NCBI GenBank assembly: GCA_903928755.1
Contig: CAIYSH010000157.1
Coordinates: forward strand, 1-8,987
DNA length: 8,987 bases
DNA from: an uncultured Alphaproteobacteria bacterium
GTDB taxonomy: Bacteria; Pseudomonadota; Alphaproteobacteria; Caulobacterales; Caulobacteraceae
Direction of reading: 5' to 3'
Below are positions 1-7,560 of the stretch, in pieces; the first letter of the stretch is position 1, and each line of letters starts with the position of its first letter. The notes under the pieces were generated by a model that was not told the origin of the DNA, searched no databases, and saw only the letters and a program-made list of their open reading frames with translations. The position numbers and the translations under genes were made by a program.

Positions 1-168
1 ACCCACTTCAATCTTGATACGGGCCGCTTCTTCTGTGAGAAAAACGGATGGGTAGGTCACATAAGTGACGTACTGCCGAGAGCCGTTATGACCGGTGAAG
101 TCCTCGGGGAGGGTCAGGATGTTCATCGCCTCTGAAATTTTCTTTACCCATTCCCTGACCGGCGCCAT
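1..168 (-). pseudogene. Fragment of an AbiEii/AbiGii-like nucleotidyltransferase toxin, cut by the window edge and by a breakpoint
   Basis: Read on the minus strand, this frame is open from an ATG at 168 to the window edge (56 codons). The first six or so codons lie inside DNA that belongs to the receptor gene on the other strand, so the natural part is probably 1 to about 150. The peptide contains QYVTYVTYPSVF and ends AARIKIEVG. A Tyr-Pro-Ser stretch followed by a hydrophobic-Lys-hydrophobic-Glu-Val-Gly strand recalls the central part of AbiEii (DUF1814, PF08843) toxins, the toxin half of type IV toxin-antitoxin or abortive-infection pairs. GC is about 51% by hand count, below the neighbouring receptor gene. 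Both ends are missing: the N-terminal GS nucleotidyltransferase motif would lie beyond the breakpoint and the C-terminus lies outside the window. That the frame is coding is fairly likely; the family name is from memory of the motif and is tentative. Confidence 0.4.
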
Positions 169-1984
169 CCGTTATGTGACCAACAAGGCAGACCCCACGG
201 GCTATCACGCCTCCATCGATCTGGATGCCGGCAAGACCAAGGGTGACTCCAACCGCCTGCGCCTGAGCGGCATGGTCAATGTGCCCCTGATCGAAGACAA
301 GCTGGCCGTGCGCCTGGTCGGCTATACCCGCAATGAAGACGGCTGGGTGAACTATGCCGGTGCCAACGGCCGCAAGAACATCAATACGGCCGATGACTGG
401 GGGGTGCGCGGCTCCCTTCGCTGGCAGCCCAATGACAAGCTGAACGCGACCCTGATGGTCACCAGCGACCACAACCGGGTCGGCGACTCATCGCTGTATG
501 ATCCGACCCTGGGGGTCAATATCGCCAAGCGCGACTTCCCCTTTGCCGTGGATGTGGACCTCACCAGCTATAACGCGACGGTCGAGTATGACCTGGGCTT
601 TGCAGACCTGACCTCCGCCACCGTGCTCGCCCGGGCCAAGACCGGGTGGGATCTCGACCTGGACGGCGTCCTGACCGCCATCATGCCCTATTATTTCCAG
701 GAAAAGATCGACACCGATTCAGTGGTCGAGGACTTCCGGCTCGTTTCCAAAAAGGGCGGCAAGTTCGACTGGGTGGCCGGAGCCTTCTATCTGGACCAGA
801 AGAGCGACTATGCTGACCTCTTCCATGTGCCGACCTCTTTCCTCGCGGCCCTGAAGATTACCGGCCTGACCCCGATCCTCACCAAGGATGCCGATGTCAA
901 TGACGGGTTCCGGAACAAGAAGAACTTCGAAGCCGCCTTCTATGGCGAGGCCAGCTATCACCTGACCGATACCCTGACCCTGACCGCCGGGGCCCGGGCC
1001 GCGCAGTATCAGTTTACCGATCAGGACAAGGGCACCGGCTTCTCTACCCCCACCCTGATCCCGGCCATCTTCACCTCGATCTTCGGCTTTGGCGGGGCCA
1101 ATATCATCAAGGTGCCGTCCGTGGCCGCGACCAATACGACCGGCAAGCAGAACAAGGTGATCGGCAAGTTCGGCATTGAGTGGCAGCCCAGTGCCGACGA
1201 GACCTATTACGGTCTGGCATCCCAGGGCTTCCGTCGCAGCCACCCGAATGGCCCGTCGGCGTTCAACGGCGGCAAGAGCCTGATCAATCCCAATGATCCT
1301 GCCATCATTCCGGCAATGGCCGCAGCCGATTCCATCTGGAACTACGAGCTCGGGGCCAAGAACATCTGGCTCGATGGCCGGCTTCGCACCACGGTGGCGG
1401 CCTATTACATCGACTGGGGCCCCATGCAGGTGCCCCTGGTCCGCTCTTCGGATGCCACCCCCTATGTGGGCACGGTCGGGAAGTCCCGGTCCATGGGTCT
1501 GGAGACGGAAGTCGATGCCCTGATCGGCGAGCATGCAGAGGGTGGCTTCAACTTCACCCTGCAGAATGCCAAGGTCACCGAACTGACGGCAACGGAATCG
1601 CTGATTTCCGGGGCTGTCGTCGGGGCAAAGCTGGCTTCGCCGGAGTTCAAGGCCGGGGCCTATGGCAAGTACACCTGGAACCTTGCTGACGGCTCGGACC
1701 TCTATGCGCGGATCGATGCCCAGTATGTGGGGGATTATGTGAACACCTTCCCCAACACGGCGGGCGCCAAGACGCCAAACGCGGCCTACGCCAGGATCCC
1801 CTCCTACGAAAACATCAATGCCAGCCTCGGCTGGGCCAAGGGAAACCTCAAGGCGGTGCTCTATGGCGAGAACCTGACCAACAACCACTCGCCGATCTTC
1901 ATCGACGCGGCCAACGACTCGCTGAACCGTTACGGCACCTTGCGGCCGCGCACGGTGGGTGTGCGGTTGGGCTGGAAATACTAG
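95..1984 (+). pseudogene. TonB-dependent outer-membrane receptor, missing signal peptide and most of the plug
   Basis: Recognisable receptor sequence starts at about base 152 (SLTGAIRYVTNKADP), the end of the plug domain. It continues as a 22-strand-type beta-barrel rich in alternating aromatic and polar strands, to a canonical C-terminus (ENLTN, then RPRTVGVRLGWKY with a terminal aromatic residue). Such receptors import siderophores, cobalamin, glycans or other scarce nutrients through the outer membrane, powered by TonB. Intact relatives are usually 750 to 800 residues. Here about 610 are left: there is no signal peptide, no TonB box and almost no plug. The frame is closed by a TGA at 89-91. 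The only starts, GTG 95 and ATG 119, lie in unrelated sequence that looks like an opposite-strand gene. Such a product could not be exported or gated, so I call it a pseudogene; an assembly chimera is the alternative. The substrate cannot be told from the barrel. Confidence 0.88.
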
Positions 1985-1985
1985 A

Positions 1986-2030
1986 CAGACGTCGGCGCGA
2001 TCAGGTTGATAGCCTGATCGCGCCTGTCTG
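1986..2030 (+). terminator. Strong intergenic hairpin, candidate terminator or mRNA-stabilising stem
   Basis: Directly after the receptor stop codon, a perfect 12-base inverted repeat (GGCGCGATCAGG at 1994-2005, CCTGATCGCGCC at 2013-2024) encloses a 7-base loop. It is extended by an outer 5-base pairing (CAGAC 1986-1990 with GTCTG 2026-2030). No T-tract follows, so it is not a textbook intrinsic terminator. It may instead limit read-through, protect the upstream 3' end, or act with Rho. It separates the receptor from the esterase gene that begins 29 bases downstream. Confidence 0.5.
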
Positions 2031-2058
2031 CCCCTGCCGTCTCCCCAAGGAAATCCTT

Positions 2059-3096
2059 ATGTCCAAGCTCAATGATGATCCCCGCATCGATCCCCGCATC
2101 AAGGCGATCTTCGGAATGACCCCCGACTTCGGGCCGGCAGGAGACGTCAAGGATCGTGCTGAAATGCTCGCCTATGAGGCCAGTGAAGAGGGGCTTGCAA
2201 CCGCAGCCGGCATGAAGGCCATGTTCGACATGGTCGACAATGAGGTGGTGGCTCCCTCGACGGGACTGCGGATCACCACTGAGCGGTTCCAGTCCGCGCC
2301 GGACGGCAACTGGGTCAATATCCAGTTTATCCGCCCCGACACCGATGAGACCCTGCCCTGCGTCTATTACATCCATGGCGGCGGCATGATGGTCATGTCC
2401 TGCTATGACGGACTTTACAAAGCCTGGGGCCGGATCATCGCCGCCCGGGGCGTAGCTGTGGCCATGGTGGACTTCCGCAACTGCCTGCGGGCGTCCTCGG
2501 CCCCGGAGGTCGAGCCCTTCCCCGCCGGTCTCAATGACTGTGTATCGGGCCTGAAGTGGGTGAAGGAAAACAGCGCCCACCTGAACATTGACCCTGACCG
2601 CGTCGTCATTGCTGGCGAGAGCGGCGGCGGTAACCTGACCCTGGCCACGGGCCTGAAGCTGAAACAGGACGGGGATATCGGCCTGATCAAGGGGCTCTAC
2701 GCCATGTGTCCCTATATTGCCGGGCAATGGCCCCTGGCCCAGAACCCGTCATCTATCGAAAACAACGGCATCTTCCTGGAGCTGCACAATAACCGCGGGG
2801 CCATGGCCTATGGCATTGAAGCCTTTGAAGCTCGCAATCCCCTGGCCTGGCCTGGCTTTGCCACGGCAGAAGACGTCAAGGGCCTGCCGCCCACGGTCAT
2901 CAGCGTCAATGAGTGCGACCCCCTGCGCGACGAGGGCATCAACTTCTACCGCCTGCTGATGCAGAACGGGATCAATGCCCGCTGCCGTCAGGTGATGGGC
3001 ACCACCCACGGGGTCGAGATCTTCGCCATCTGCTGCCCCGACATCAGCCGCGACACGGCCAATGACCTGGCCAGGTTCTGCCGCGAGCCGATCTGA
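2059..3096 (+). CDS. HSL-family (family IV) alpha/beta hydrolase, esterase/lipase
   Basis: This 345-residue protein is a complete carboxylesterase/lipase of the hormone-sensitive-lipase family (alpha/beta hydrolase fold 3). It probably hydrolyses short-chain or aromatic esters in the cytoplasm, since no signal peptide is visible. The oxyanion motif HGGG is at residues 106-109. The nucleophile elbow GESGG is at 186-190 with Ser188. The acid Asp287 lies in NECDPLRDEG, and the catalytic His317 in GTTHGVE. The N-terminal ~70 residues form the cap region usual for the family. The ATG at 2059 is supported by AAGGA at 2047-2051, seven bases upstream. It follows the broken receptor on the same strand, across a strong hairpin, and converges on the nuclease gene with a 37-base gap. 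Receptor plus HSL esterase is a common pairing in alphaproteobacterial catabolic clusters, so it may act on the receptor's former cargo (inference). Confidence 0.9.
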   Translation: MSKLNDDPRIDPRIKAIFGMTPDFGPAGDVKDRAEMLAYEASEEGLATAAGMKAMFDMVDNEVVAPSTGLRITTERFQSAPDGNWVNIQFIRPDTDETLPCVYYIHGGGMMVMSCYDGLYKAWGRIIAARGVAVAMVDFRNCLRASSAPEVEPFPAGLNDCVSGLKWVKENSAHLNIDPDRVVIAGESGGGNLTLATGLKLKQDGDIGLIKGLYAMCPYIAGQWPLAQNPSSIENNGIFLELHNNRGAMAYGIEAFEARNPLAWPGFATAEDVKGLPPTVISVNECDPLRDEGINFYRLLMQNGINARCRQVMGTTHGVEIFAICCPDISRDTANDLARFCREPI

Positions 3097-3133
3097 GCCC
3101 GTCCGGGTATCTTCCGGGGGACGACAGCGGGCA

Positions 3134-3592
3134 TTACCGTTTGCGCACCCCCCGGCCACCCTCGGTGATTCCTGCCGCCCTCAGCCGGGCACCCAGACCC
3201 CGGCCCCCGAACTCGCAGGCCGCGGTCACCCGGTCATAGGTCCTGTGTCCGGCGATACAGGTTACCCGGCGGCCCCTGGCGATGTGCTGCAGGGCCAATT
3301 TGGCCTTCCGGCCGCCGGGCTCATGCAGTTCCGGGGCGTAGAAATCTTCCAGCCTGACCTCGACCTCATTGGCCGGGCCCTTGCCGACGGCCACACAGAG
3401 GGAATCCCCATCTCCGACATAGACCACCCGGCCGGCAAACTTCGATCCCTTGTGTAGGTAGGCCGGAAGGGCACCGCGGTCCGGGATCGCCTTGCAGGGA
3501 TCGGCCAGGGCCAGGCCCGGCAGGGCCAGAACCAGCCCCGACCACACCACGGTCCGCCGGAGGCGGCCCATCAAGAACATGGCAATCGGCAT
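3134..3592 (-). CDS. Small secreted SNase-like (thermonuclease family) protein
   Basis: A 152-residue protein with an N-terminal signal peptide (basic GRLRR, then hydrophobic VVWSGLVLALPGLALA, likely cleaved near residue 30). An SNase-like OB-fold domain follows from about residue 52: GRVVYVGDGDS (54-64), VRLEDFYAPE (79-88) and TYDRVTAAC (118-126). By alignment in mind to staphylococcal nuclease, Asp63, Arg80, Glu88 and Arg121 match Asp21, Arg35, Glu43 and Arg87. The Ca ligand Asp40 is matched by Tyr85. The C-terminus stops soon after LRAAGI, shorter than classical nuclease, which I believe is normal for a short proteobacterial subfamily. The likely role is a periplasmic or extracellular nuclease, but activity is uncertain without the Asp. 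The ATG at 3592 has GGGAG about nine bases upstream; ATG 3580 or 3571 are possible alternatives. It is transcribed alone, convergent with the esterase and divergent from the next hydrolase. Confidence 0.8.
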   Translation of the reverse strand: MPIAMFLMGRLRRTVVWSGLVLALPGLALADPCKAIPDRGALPAYLHKGSKFAGRVVYVGDGDSLCVAVGKGPANEVEVRLEDFYAPELHEPGGRKAKLALQHIARGRRVTCIAGHRTYDRVTAACEFGGRGLGARLRAAGITEGGRGVRKR

Positions 3593-3633
3593 ACTGGAGG
3601 CTCCCGGATACGGCAGCCATATGGACCCCTACG

Positions 3634-3658
3634 CCTGTCCCTTGACAGGGGCTTGTCA
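3634..3658. promoter_or_regulatory. Nested inverted repeats in the divergent intergenic region, possible operator
   Basis: The 154-base gap between the divergent nuclease and hydrolase genes must hold their promoters. Inside it are three GACA/TGTC half-sites. CCTGTC (3634-3639) pairs with GACAGG (3644-3649), and TGACA (3643-3647) pairs with TGTCA (3654-3658). A TTGACA hexamer sits at 3642-3647, but no matching -10 box is seen 16-18 bases downstream. A repressor site or small hairpin is possible; the rest of the gap shows nothing I can name. Confidence 0.22.
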
Positions 3659-3746
3659 GAACCGGTCAGGGTTGGTGAACTGGCGGATGGAAGATGGCGG
3701 CCGGAATCCCTTCCAGCCCCCAAACCGACCTTGAGACCATGACCTG

Positions 3747-4478
3747 ATGATCTTCTTCGTTCACGGCGTTCCCGACACCCCCGCTCTCTGGCGGCCGCTG
3801 ATTTCGGCCCTGGACCTCAAGCCTGGAGACTATACCGCGCCCGCCCTGCCCGGATTTGGCTGCGAGGTCCCCAGGGGCTTTGTCCGGACCAAGGATGGCT
3901 ATGCGGCCTGGCTGGTGGCGCAGATGGAAGCCGTCGGCACTCCGGTGCATCTGGTGGGCCATGACTGGGGGGCCCTGCTGGCCTTGAGGGCTGCGTCCGT
4001 GCGGCCCGATCTGGTCGCCAGCTGGTGTGTCACCAACGCGGTCATTGACGGCCAGTATCAGGGCCACCGTGCCGCGCGGGCCTGGGCGACCCCCATTCTC
4101 GGCGAACTGACCATGATGGGCATGCGCGATACGGCGCGACTTCAGGCAGGCCTGATGTCCGGCGGCATGCCGGAAGACCTGGCCCGGGAAGAGGCCCCCC
4201 AGGTGGATCTGACCATGCGCCAGTCCATACTGGCCCTCTACCGCTCTGCAAACGGTCTGAGGTTCAGGGGCCCATGGGTCGACGACCTCCGCAACCTGCC
4301 CCAGCGCGGCCAGCTGTTCTGGGGCGAGAACGACCCCTTCGTCGACCTCACGGTCGCTGAGCGCTTCGCCCGCGAGCGGGCCTTCCCCCTGCACGTGGAG
4401 ACTGGCGCCGGACACTGGGCCTGCAACGAACGGGCACAGGCGTTTGGTGACGTGCTGAAAGGGTTTTGGGAGAATTAG
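3747..4478 (+). CDS. Alpha/beta hydrolase with Asp nucleophile, epoxide-hydrolase-like
   Basis: A 243-residue alpha/beta hydrolase of the epoxide hydrolase/haloalkane dehalogenase branch. The oxyanion loop HGVP is at residues 6-9. The nucleophile elbow is GHDWG (71-75), so the nucleophile is Asp73 rather than Ser. The acid candidate is Asp196 in WGENDPF, and the catalytic His223 is in GAGHW. The region 95-165 would be the helical lid. GHDWG is the usual form in epoxide hydrolases, while dehalogenases more often have GNDWG, so an epoxide or related ester-intermediate substrate is more likely; substrate is not proven. The protein starts right at the strand before the HGxP loop, but an in-frame TGA at 3732-3734 rules out an upstream extension, and short members of this family are known. 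Ribosome binding is weak (TTGAGACC upstream of ATG 3747). It stands alone, with 188 bases before the next gene on the same strand. Confidence 0.82.
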   Translation: MIFFVHGVPDTPALWRPLISALDLKPGDYTAPALPGFGCEVPRGFVRTKDGYAAWLVAQMEAVGTPVHLVGHDWGALLALRAASVRPDLVASWCVTNAVIDGQYQGHRAARAWATPILGELTMMGMRDTARLQAGLMSGGMPEDLAREEAPQVDLTMRQSILALYRSANGLRFRGPWVDDLRNLPQRGQLFWGENDPFVDLTVAERFARERAFPLHVETGAGHWACNERAQAFGDVLKGFWEN

Positions 4479-4666
4479 AGGGCTCGGCCCCGGCAAACAC
4501 CCTCAGGGCGCGGCCGTGGCCATCATCAGGGCCCTGCCCCGTTTCACGCTTCGCGAAGTGCAGCGGGTGTTCACTCCCGTATGCAGGGCGTCCGTTGCCG
4601 CAAATCGTCTTGCCCGGGACCCTGGCCTCGCGGTCTGAGACTGCCGCTATCGCCTCTGAACCCAGG

Positions 4667-5110
4667 ATGAAACTGCAAGTGAAACACCCCCTTCTCGTAT
4701 CGGCCGCCCTGGCCGCCCTGGCCGCCATGCTGGCCGGATCTGCGTCGGCAGCAGATCTCTCCCTGACCTTCAAGGTGCACCAGTCGCAGAAGGGGGCCCT
4801 GATGGTCGCCATCTTTGACACGGAAACGGCCTACACTGGCGATGGCCAGGCCGTACGGCAGCTGAAGCTCGACATTGCCAGCGACACGCTTGCCGTTGTT
4901 GTTCCGGGGCTCGCGCCAGGGCGGTATGGCATCAAGCTGTTTCACGACCTGAATGGCACGGGAAAGCTGACATTCAACATGTTCGGCATTCCCACCGAAC
5001 CCGTCGCCTTCTCGAACAATGCCAGGATCAACATGCGCGCGCCCACCTGGGCGGAGGTGAGCTTTGAGCTTCCCGACGCCGGGGTTGCCCAGACCATCGA
5101 CATTGACTGA
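4667..5110 (+). CDS. Secreted DUF2141 domain protein
   Basis: A 147-residue protein with a clear signal peptide (KLQVKH, then an Ala/Leu-rich core, cleavage near ASA-AD at residues 28-29), followed by a single DUF2141 (PF09912) beta-sandwich domain. Diagnostic stretches are the LAPGRYGIKLFHD segment (82-94), with HDLNGTGKL at 93-101, and FGIPTEPVAFSNN (106-118). Typical family members are 130 to 170 residues and periplasmic or extracellular; their function is unknown. The frame is open upstream to 4466, but ATG 4667 is chosen because it starts the signal peptide. Its ribosome site is poor (only AGG directly before the ATG). The carotenoid oxygenase gene starts 25 bases after its stop on the same strand, so the two are very likely co-transcribed. 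The 188 bases upstream hold no gene that I see. Confidence 0.83.
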   Translation: MKLQVKHPLLVSAALAALAAMLAGSASAADLSLTFKVHQSQKGALMVAIFDTETAYTGDGQAVRQLKLDIASDTLAVVVPGLAPGRYGIKLFHDLNGTGKLTFNMFGIPTEPVAFSNNARINMRAPTWAEVSFELPDAGVAQTIDID

Positions 5111-5135
5111 CGTCTCCCGGATCAGGACCCCACAA

Positions 5136-6611
5136 ATGACCTCCCATTTCCAACCCAACCGTCGCCATGTCCTTGCCGGTGCCACAGGCCTGATCGGCCT
5201 GGCCCTGACGCCCGAGCAGGCCGCCGCCGCCGCGGCCCTGGCAATCGCCGCCGACTGGAAGATCGCCTTCGCGGACCTGGAGGGCGACCTCGCGCCGCGC
5301 CCCCTGCAACGTGTCCACGGAAAAGCGCCTGCGGGCCTTGCGGGCACTCTCTACCGGAACGGCGGCGCGAAATTCCGTCGGACCAAGGGCCAGGCGACCC
5401 ACTGGTTCGACGGCGACGGCCTGATCCGCGCCTTCCGGATTCAGGAGGGTGGGGCCTCCCTGGCCGCCCGGTTCGTCGACACCCCCAAGCGCCGGGCAGA
5501 TACCGCAGCAGACGGCGTGATCAGTGGCGGCTTCGGCACCCGGTCTGGCCCCGGCGCGCGCATCGCGTCCCCCGATGACGTCAATGCTGCCAATATCAGC
5601 GTCATCCGCCGGGGGGACAAGCTCTGGGCCCTGTGGGAGGCCGGGTCGCCGTTTGAAATTGATCCCGCCAGCCTGGCCACCACCGGCATGGTCACCCTGC
5701 GGGACGACCTGGCCCACATGCCCTTCCTGGCCCATCCCCGCTTTGAAGCCGACGGTCGTATCTGGAATCTGGGACAGGTGGGGGACAAGGCGGTGATCTG
5801 GCAACTCTCGCCATCCGGCGCCGTGCAGGCAGCAACGCCGATCGCCCTGCCCCGTGCCAGCTATATTCACGACTTCACCATCACCGCCCGCCACATCATC
5901 ATTGTGCTGCAGCCCTGGGTCTATCAGGGCGACTCGCCGGTTCCCATGACCTCTCTGACCTGGCAGCCAGGCCTTGGCAGCCAGGTGCTGATCCTCGACA
6001 AGGCCGATCTCGCTTCGCGGCGGGTGGTCGAACTGCCAACCTTCTTCGCCTTCCACATGACCTCGGCGTGGGAGGCACCTTCCGGCGAAATCTGCTTTGA
6101 GATCTGCGCCAGCCCTCAGCCTGATTTCGTCATCCGCACAGCGGTCGACCTGATGGCCGGGACCTACACGGCGTCCAGCGACCCGAAACTGTCGCTGATT
6201 ACCGTGCCGACTCAAGGCACCGCCCGGATCGAATCCACGGGCGTCATCGCCGAGTTTCCCCGCACCGACGGGCGGGGCAGCGGCCCCAACCGGTTTACCC
6301 TGCACGCCACCACCCAGGCCAAGGCGCGGCCCCTGTTCCAGGGGGTCGGCGTCTATGACTGGCGCAAGCACCAGGACCTGGTCTTTGACTTCGGCCCCGA
6401 CCATCTGGTGGAGGAAATGGTCTTCACCCCAAGGCCAGGGGCGGTGGAGGCCTTTGACGGCTGGATCATCGGGCCGACCATCAACCTGCGGGCCGCCCGG
6501 ACCGAACTGCACGTCTTCGACGCCCGCCGCGTGGACGCCGGCCCCCTGGTCACCTGGGCCGCTGATGTGGCGGTTCCGGCCGGTCTGCATGGCATGTTCT
6601 GGCGGGGGTGA
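5136..6611 (+). CDS. Carotenoid oxygenase (RPE65/lignostilbene dioxygenase family) with a Tat-like signal
   Basis: A 491-residue non-heme Fe(II) dioxygenase of the carotenoid cleavage oxygenase family, which splits a C=C bond of carotenoids, apocarotenoids or stilbenes to aldehydes. All four iron-binding histidines expected of the seven-bladed propeller are visible: His200 (FLAHPRF), His245 (YIHDF), His307 (FAFHMTSA) and His485 (GLHG near the C-terminus). Other family marks are LYRNGGAKF (from about 72) and HWFDGDG (89-95). The Tyr in the RYxxT position of lignostilbene oxygenases seems to be Phe here (RFVDT), which argues mildly against a phenolic stilbene substrate. The N-terminus has NRRHVL followed by a hydrophobic GATGLIGLAL stretch and an Ala run, which resembles a twin-arginine signal. 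ATG 5136 is chosen because AGGA precedes it by eight bases; the frame is open upstream to 5064. It is the second gene of the DUF2141 pair. Confidence 0.9.
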   Translation: MTSHFQPNRRHVLAGATGLIGLALTPEQAAAAAALAIAADWKIAFADLEGDLAPRPLQRVHGKAPAGLAGTLYRNGGAKFRRTKGQATHWFDGDGLIRAFRIQEGGASLAARFVDTPKRRADTAADGVISGGFGTRSGPGARIASPDDVNAANISVIRRGDKLWALWEAGSPFEIDPASLATTGMVTLRDDLAHMPFLAHPRFEADGRIWNLGQVGDKAVIWQLSPSGAVQAATPIALPRASYIHDFTITARHIIIVLQPWVYQGDSPVPMTSLTWQPGLGSQVLILDKADLASRRVVELPTFFAFHMTSAWEAPSGEICFEICASPQPDFVIRTAVDLMAGTYTASSDPKLSLITVPTQGTARIESTGVIAEFPRTDGRGSGPNRFTLHATTQAKARPLFQGVGVYDWRKHQDLVFDFGPDHLVEEMVFTPRPGAVEAFDGWIIGPTINLRAARTELHVFDARRVDAGPLVTWAADVAVPAGLHGMFWRG

Positions 6612-6662
6612 TGGGGCATCGAGCGGTCTGGGGTTTCCCGGAAACTGCGCTGAGAATAGGCC

Positions 6663-7559
6663 ATGGCGATTGCCATTGAAGTGTGGTGTGATCGGCCCAT
6701 GCAGCAAGACAGTCCGTTTCACCTTCGGCGGGCCGAGGCGACCCCGGGAGCCCTCCAGGGATATTCCCGCCTGCTGTCCTCGGTGTTTGGCGACGGGCCC
6801 GGTTTTACGACCGCCGCCCTGGCATGGCGGTATGGGGCAAACCCCCTGGGTCAGGTGGTCGGGACCGATGCCTGGGCTGGTGACAGCCTCGCCGCCCACT
6901 ATGCCACCTGTCCCGCGCCGATTTCCCTGGAAGGCCGCAGGGTCAAGGCCCTGCTCTCGCTGAACACCGCGACCCACCCCGAGCACCAGGGGCAGGGCCT
7001 GTTCACCCGGCTTGCGGAAGCCACCTTTGAGACGGCAAGTGCAGCGGGATTTGATCTGGTCTTTGGTGTTGCCAACGCCAACAGCACGCCGGGCTTCGTC
7101 AGGCGACTGGGATTTCAGCTGGTTGCGCCCCTGGCGGCCGGGGTGATGTTCCGCCTTCCACCCGCCCTGGCCGACGAGACGGCACAATTCATGGGGGCCT
7201 GGCACGCAGAGAGCCTCGCCTGGCGGCTGGCAAATCCGGCCACCACCTACCGGACGCGCCACGTCAGGGAGACGACCGTGGTCCTGGCACCAACCCACCT
7301 GCCGGGTCTGAATTGCGTGGCCATACTTCCCGGCCAGCCCGGCCCCGGCGAGATGGCGTCCTTCATCCTGCCCTTGCCACGCCTCTATCTCGGACTTGAA
7401 CCCCGGATGGCGTTTTCAGATACGGGCTTCATCGCCATTCCCGAGCAACTGCGCCCCTCTCCCTTGAACTTGATATACAAACCCCTGAATTCCACGGTGC
7501 CGGAAAGACTGAAGGCAGAAGAGGTTTCAATAAGTTTTCTGGATTTCGATCCTTATTGA
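6663..7559 (+). CDS. GNAT-family N-acetyltransferase
   Basis: A 298-residue protein with one GNAT acyl-CoA transferase domain. The acetyl-CoA pyrophosphate loop is seen at residues 104-117 (THPEHQGQGLFTRL, with the Q-x-x-G-x-G/A pattern at HQGQGL). Strand five follows as GVANANSTPGFVRRLGF at 135-151. The upstream LAWRYGANPLG (53-63) matches the W-x-Y-x-x-NP-x-G signature of a GNAT subgroup often found in surface-polysaccharide loci. About 140 residues after the core are not assigned to a known domain, and the end FLDFDPY resembles the usual ending of this subgroup. No signal peptide or membrane segment is seen, so it is cytoplasmic. The start could be ATG 6663 or ATG 6699; neither has a strong ribosome site. 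It is one base upstream of the PIG-L gene and almost certainly translated with it. GC falls sharply near its 3' end. Confidence 0.82.
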   Translation: MAIAIEVWCDRPMQQDSPFHLRRAEATPGALQGYSRLLSSVFGDGPGFTTAALAWRYGANPLGQVVGTDAWAGDSLAAHYATCPAPISLEGRRVKALLSLNTATHPEHQGQGLFTRLAEATFETASAAGFDLVFGVANANSTPGFVRRLGFQLVAPLAAGVMFRLPPALADETAQFMGAWHAESLAWRLANPATTYRTRHVRETTVVLAPTHLPGLNCVAILPGQPGPGEMASFILPLPRLYLGLEPRMAFSDTGFIAIPEQLRPSPLNLIYKPLNSTVPERLKAEEVSISFLDFDPY

Positions 7560-7560
7560 T

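Noticed and set aside
719..1888. A 389-codon minus-strand open frame inside the receptor gene
   Set aside because: Low-complexity composition with no motif, fully antisense to a well-supported beta-barrel sequence.
3062..3457. A plus-strand open frame overlapping the nuclease gene
   Set aside because: Antisense to the nuclease, whose signal peptide and catalytic motifs are clear; the plus-strand translation shows no domain.
3642..3647. TTGACA as a sigma-70 -35 box for the epoxide-hydrolase-like gene
   Set aside because: No acceptable -10 hexamer is found at 16-18 bases downstream, so I report only the surrounding inverted repeats as a weak regulatory candidate.
4549..4558. CTTCGCGAAG palindrome upstream of the DUF2141 gene
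   Set aside because: A 10-base palindrome is short enough to arise by chance in GC-rich DNA, and nothing ties it to a promoter.
4466..4666. An N-terminal extension of the DUF2141 gene by 67 codons
   Set aside because: The extension overlaps the previous gene's end, has no domain, and would bury a clear signal peptide that begins at ATG 4667.
5028..7298. A 756-codon open frame on the minus strand across the oxygenase and GNAT genes
   Set aside because: It is antisense to three genes with clear motifs, its translation is rich in Gly, Pro, Arg and His with no recognisable domain, and it crosses gene boundaries. Long antisense frames are expected in GC-rich DNA.
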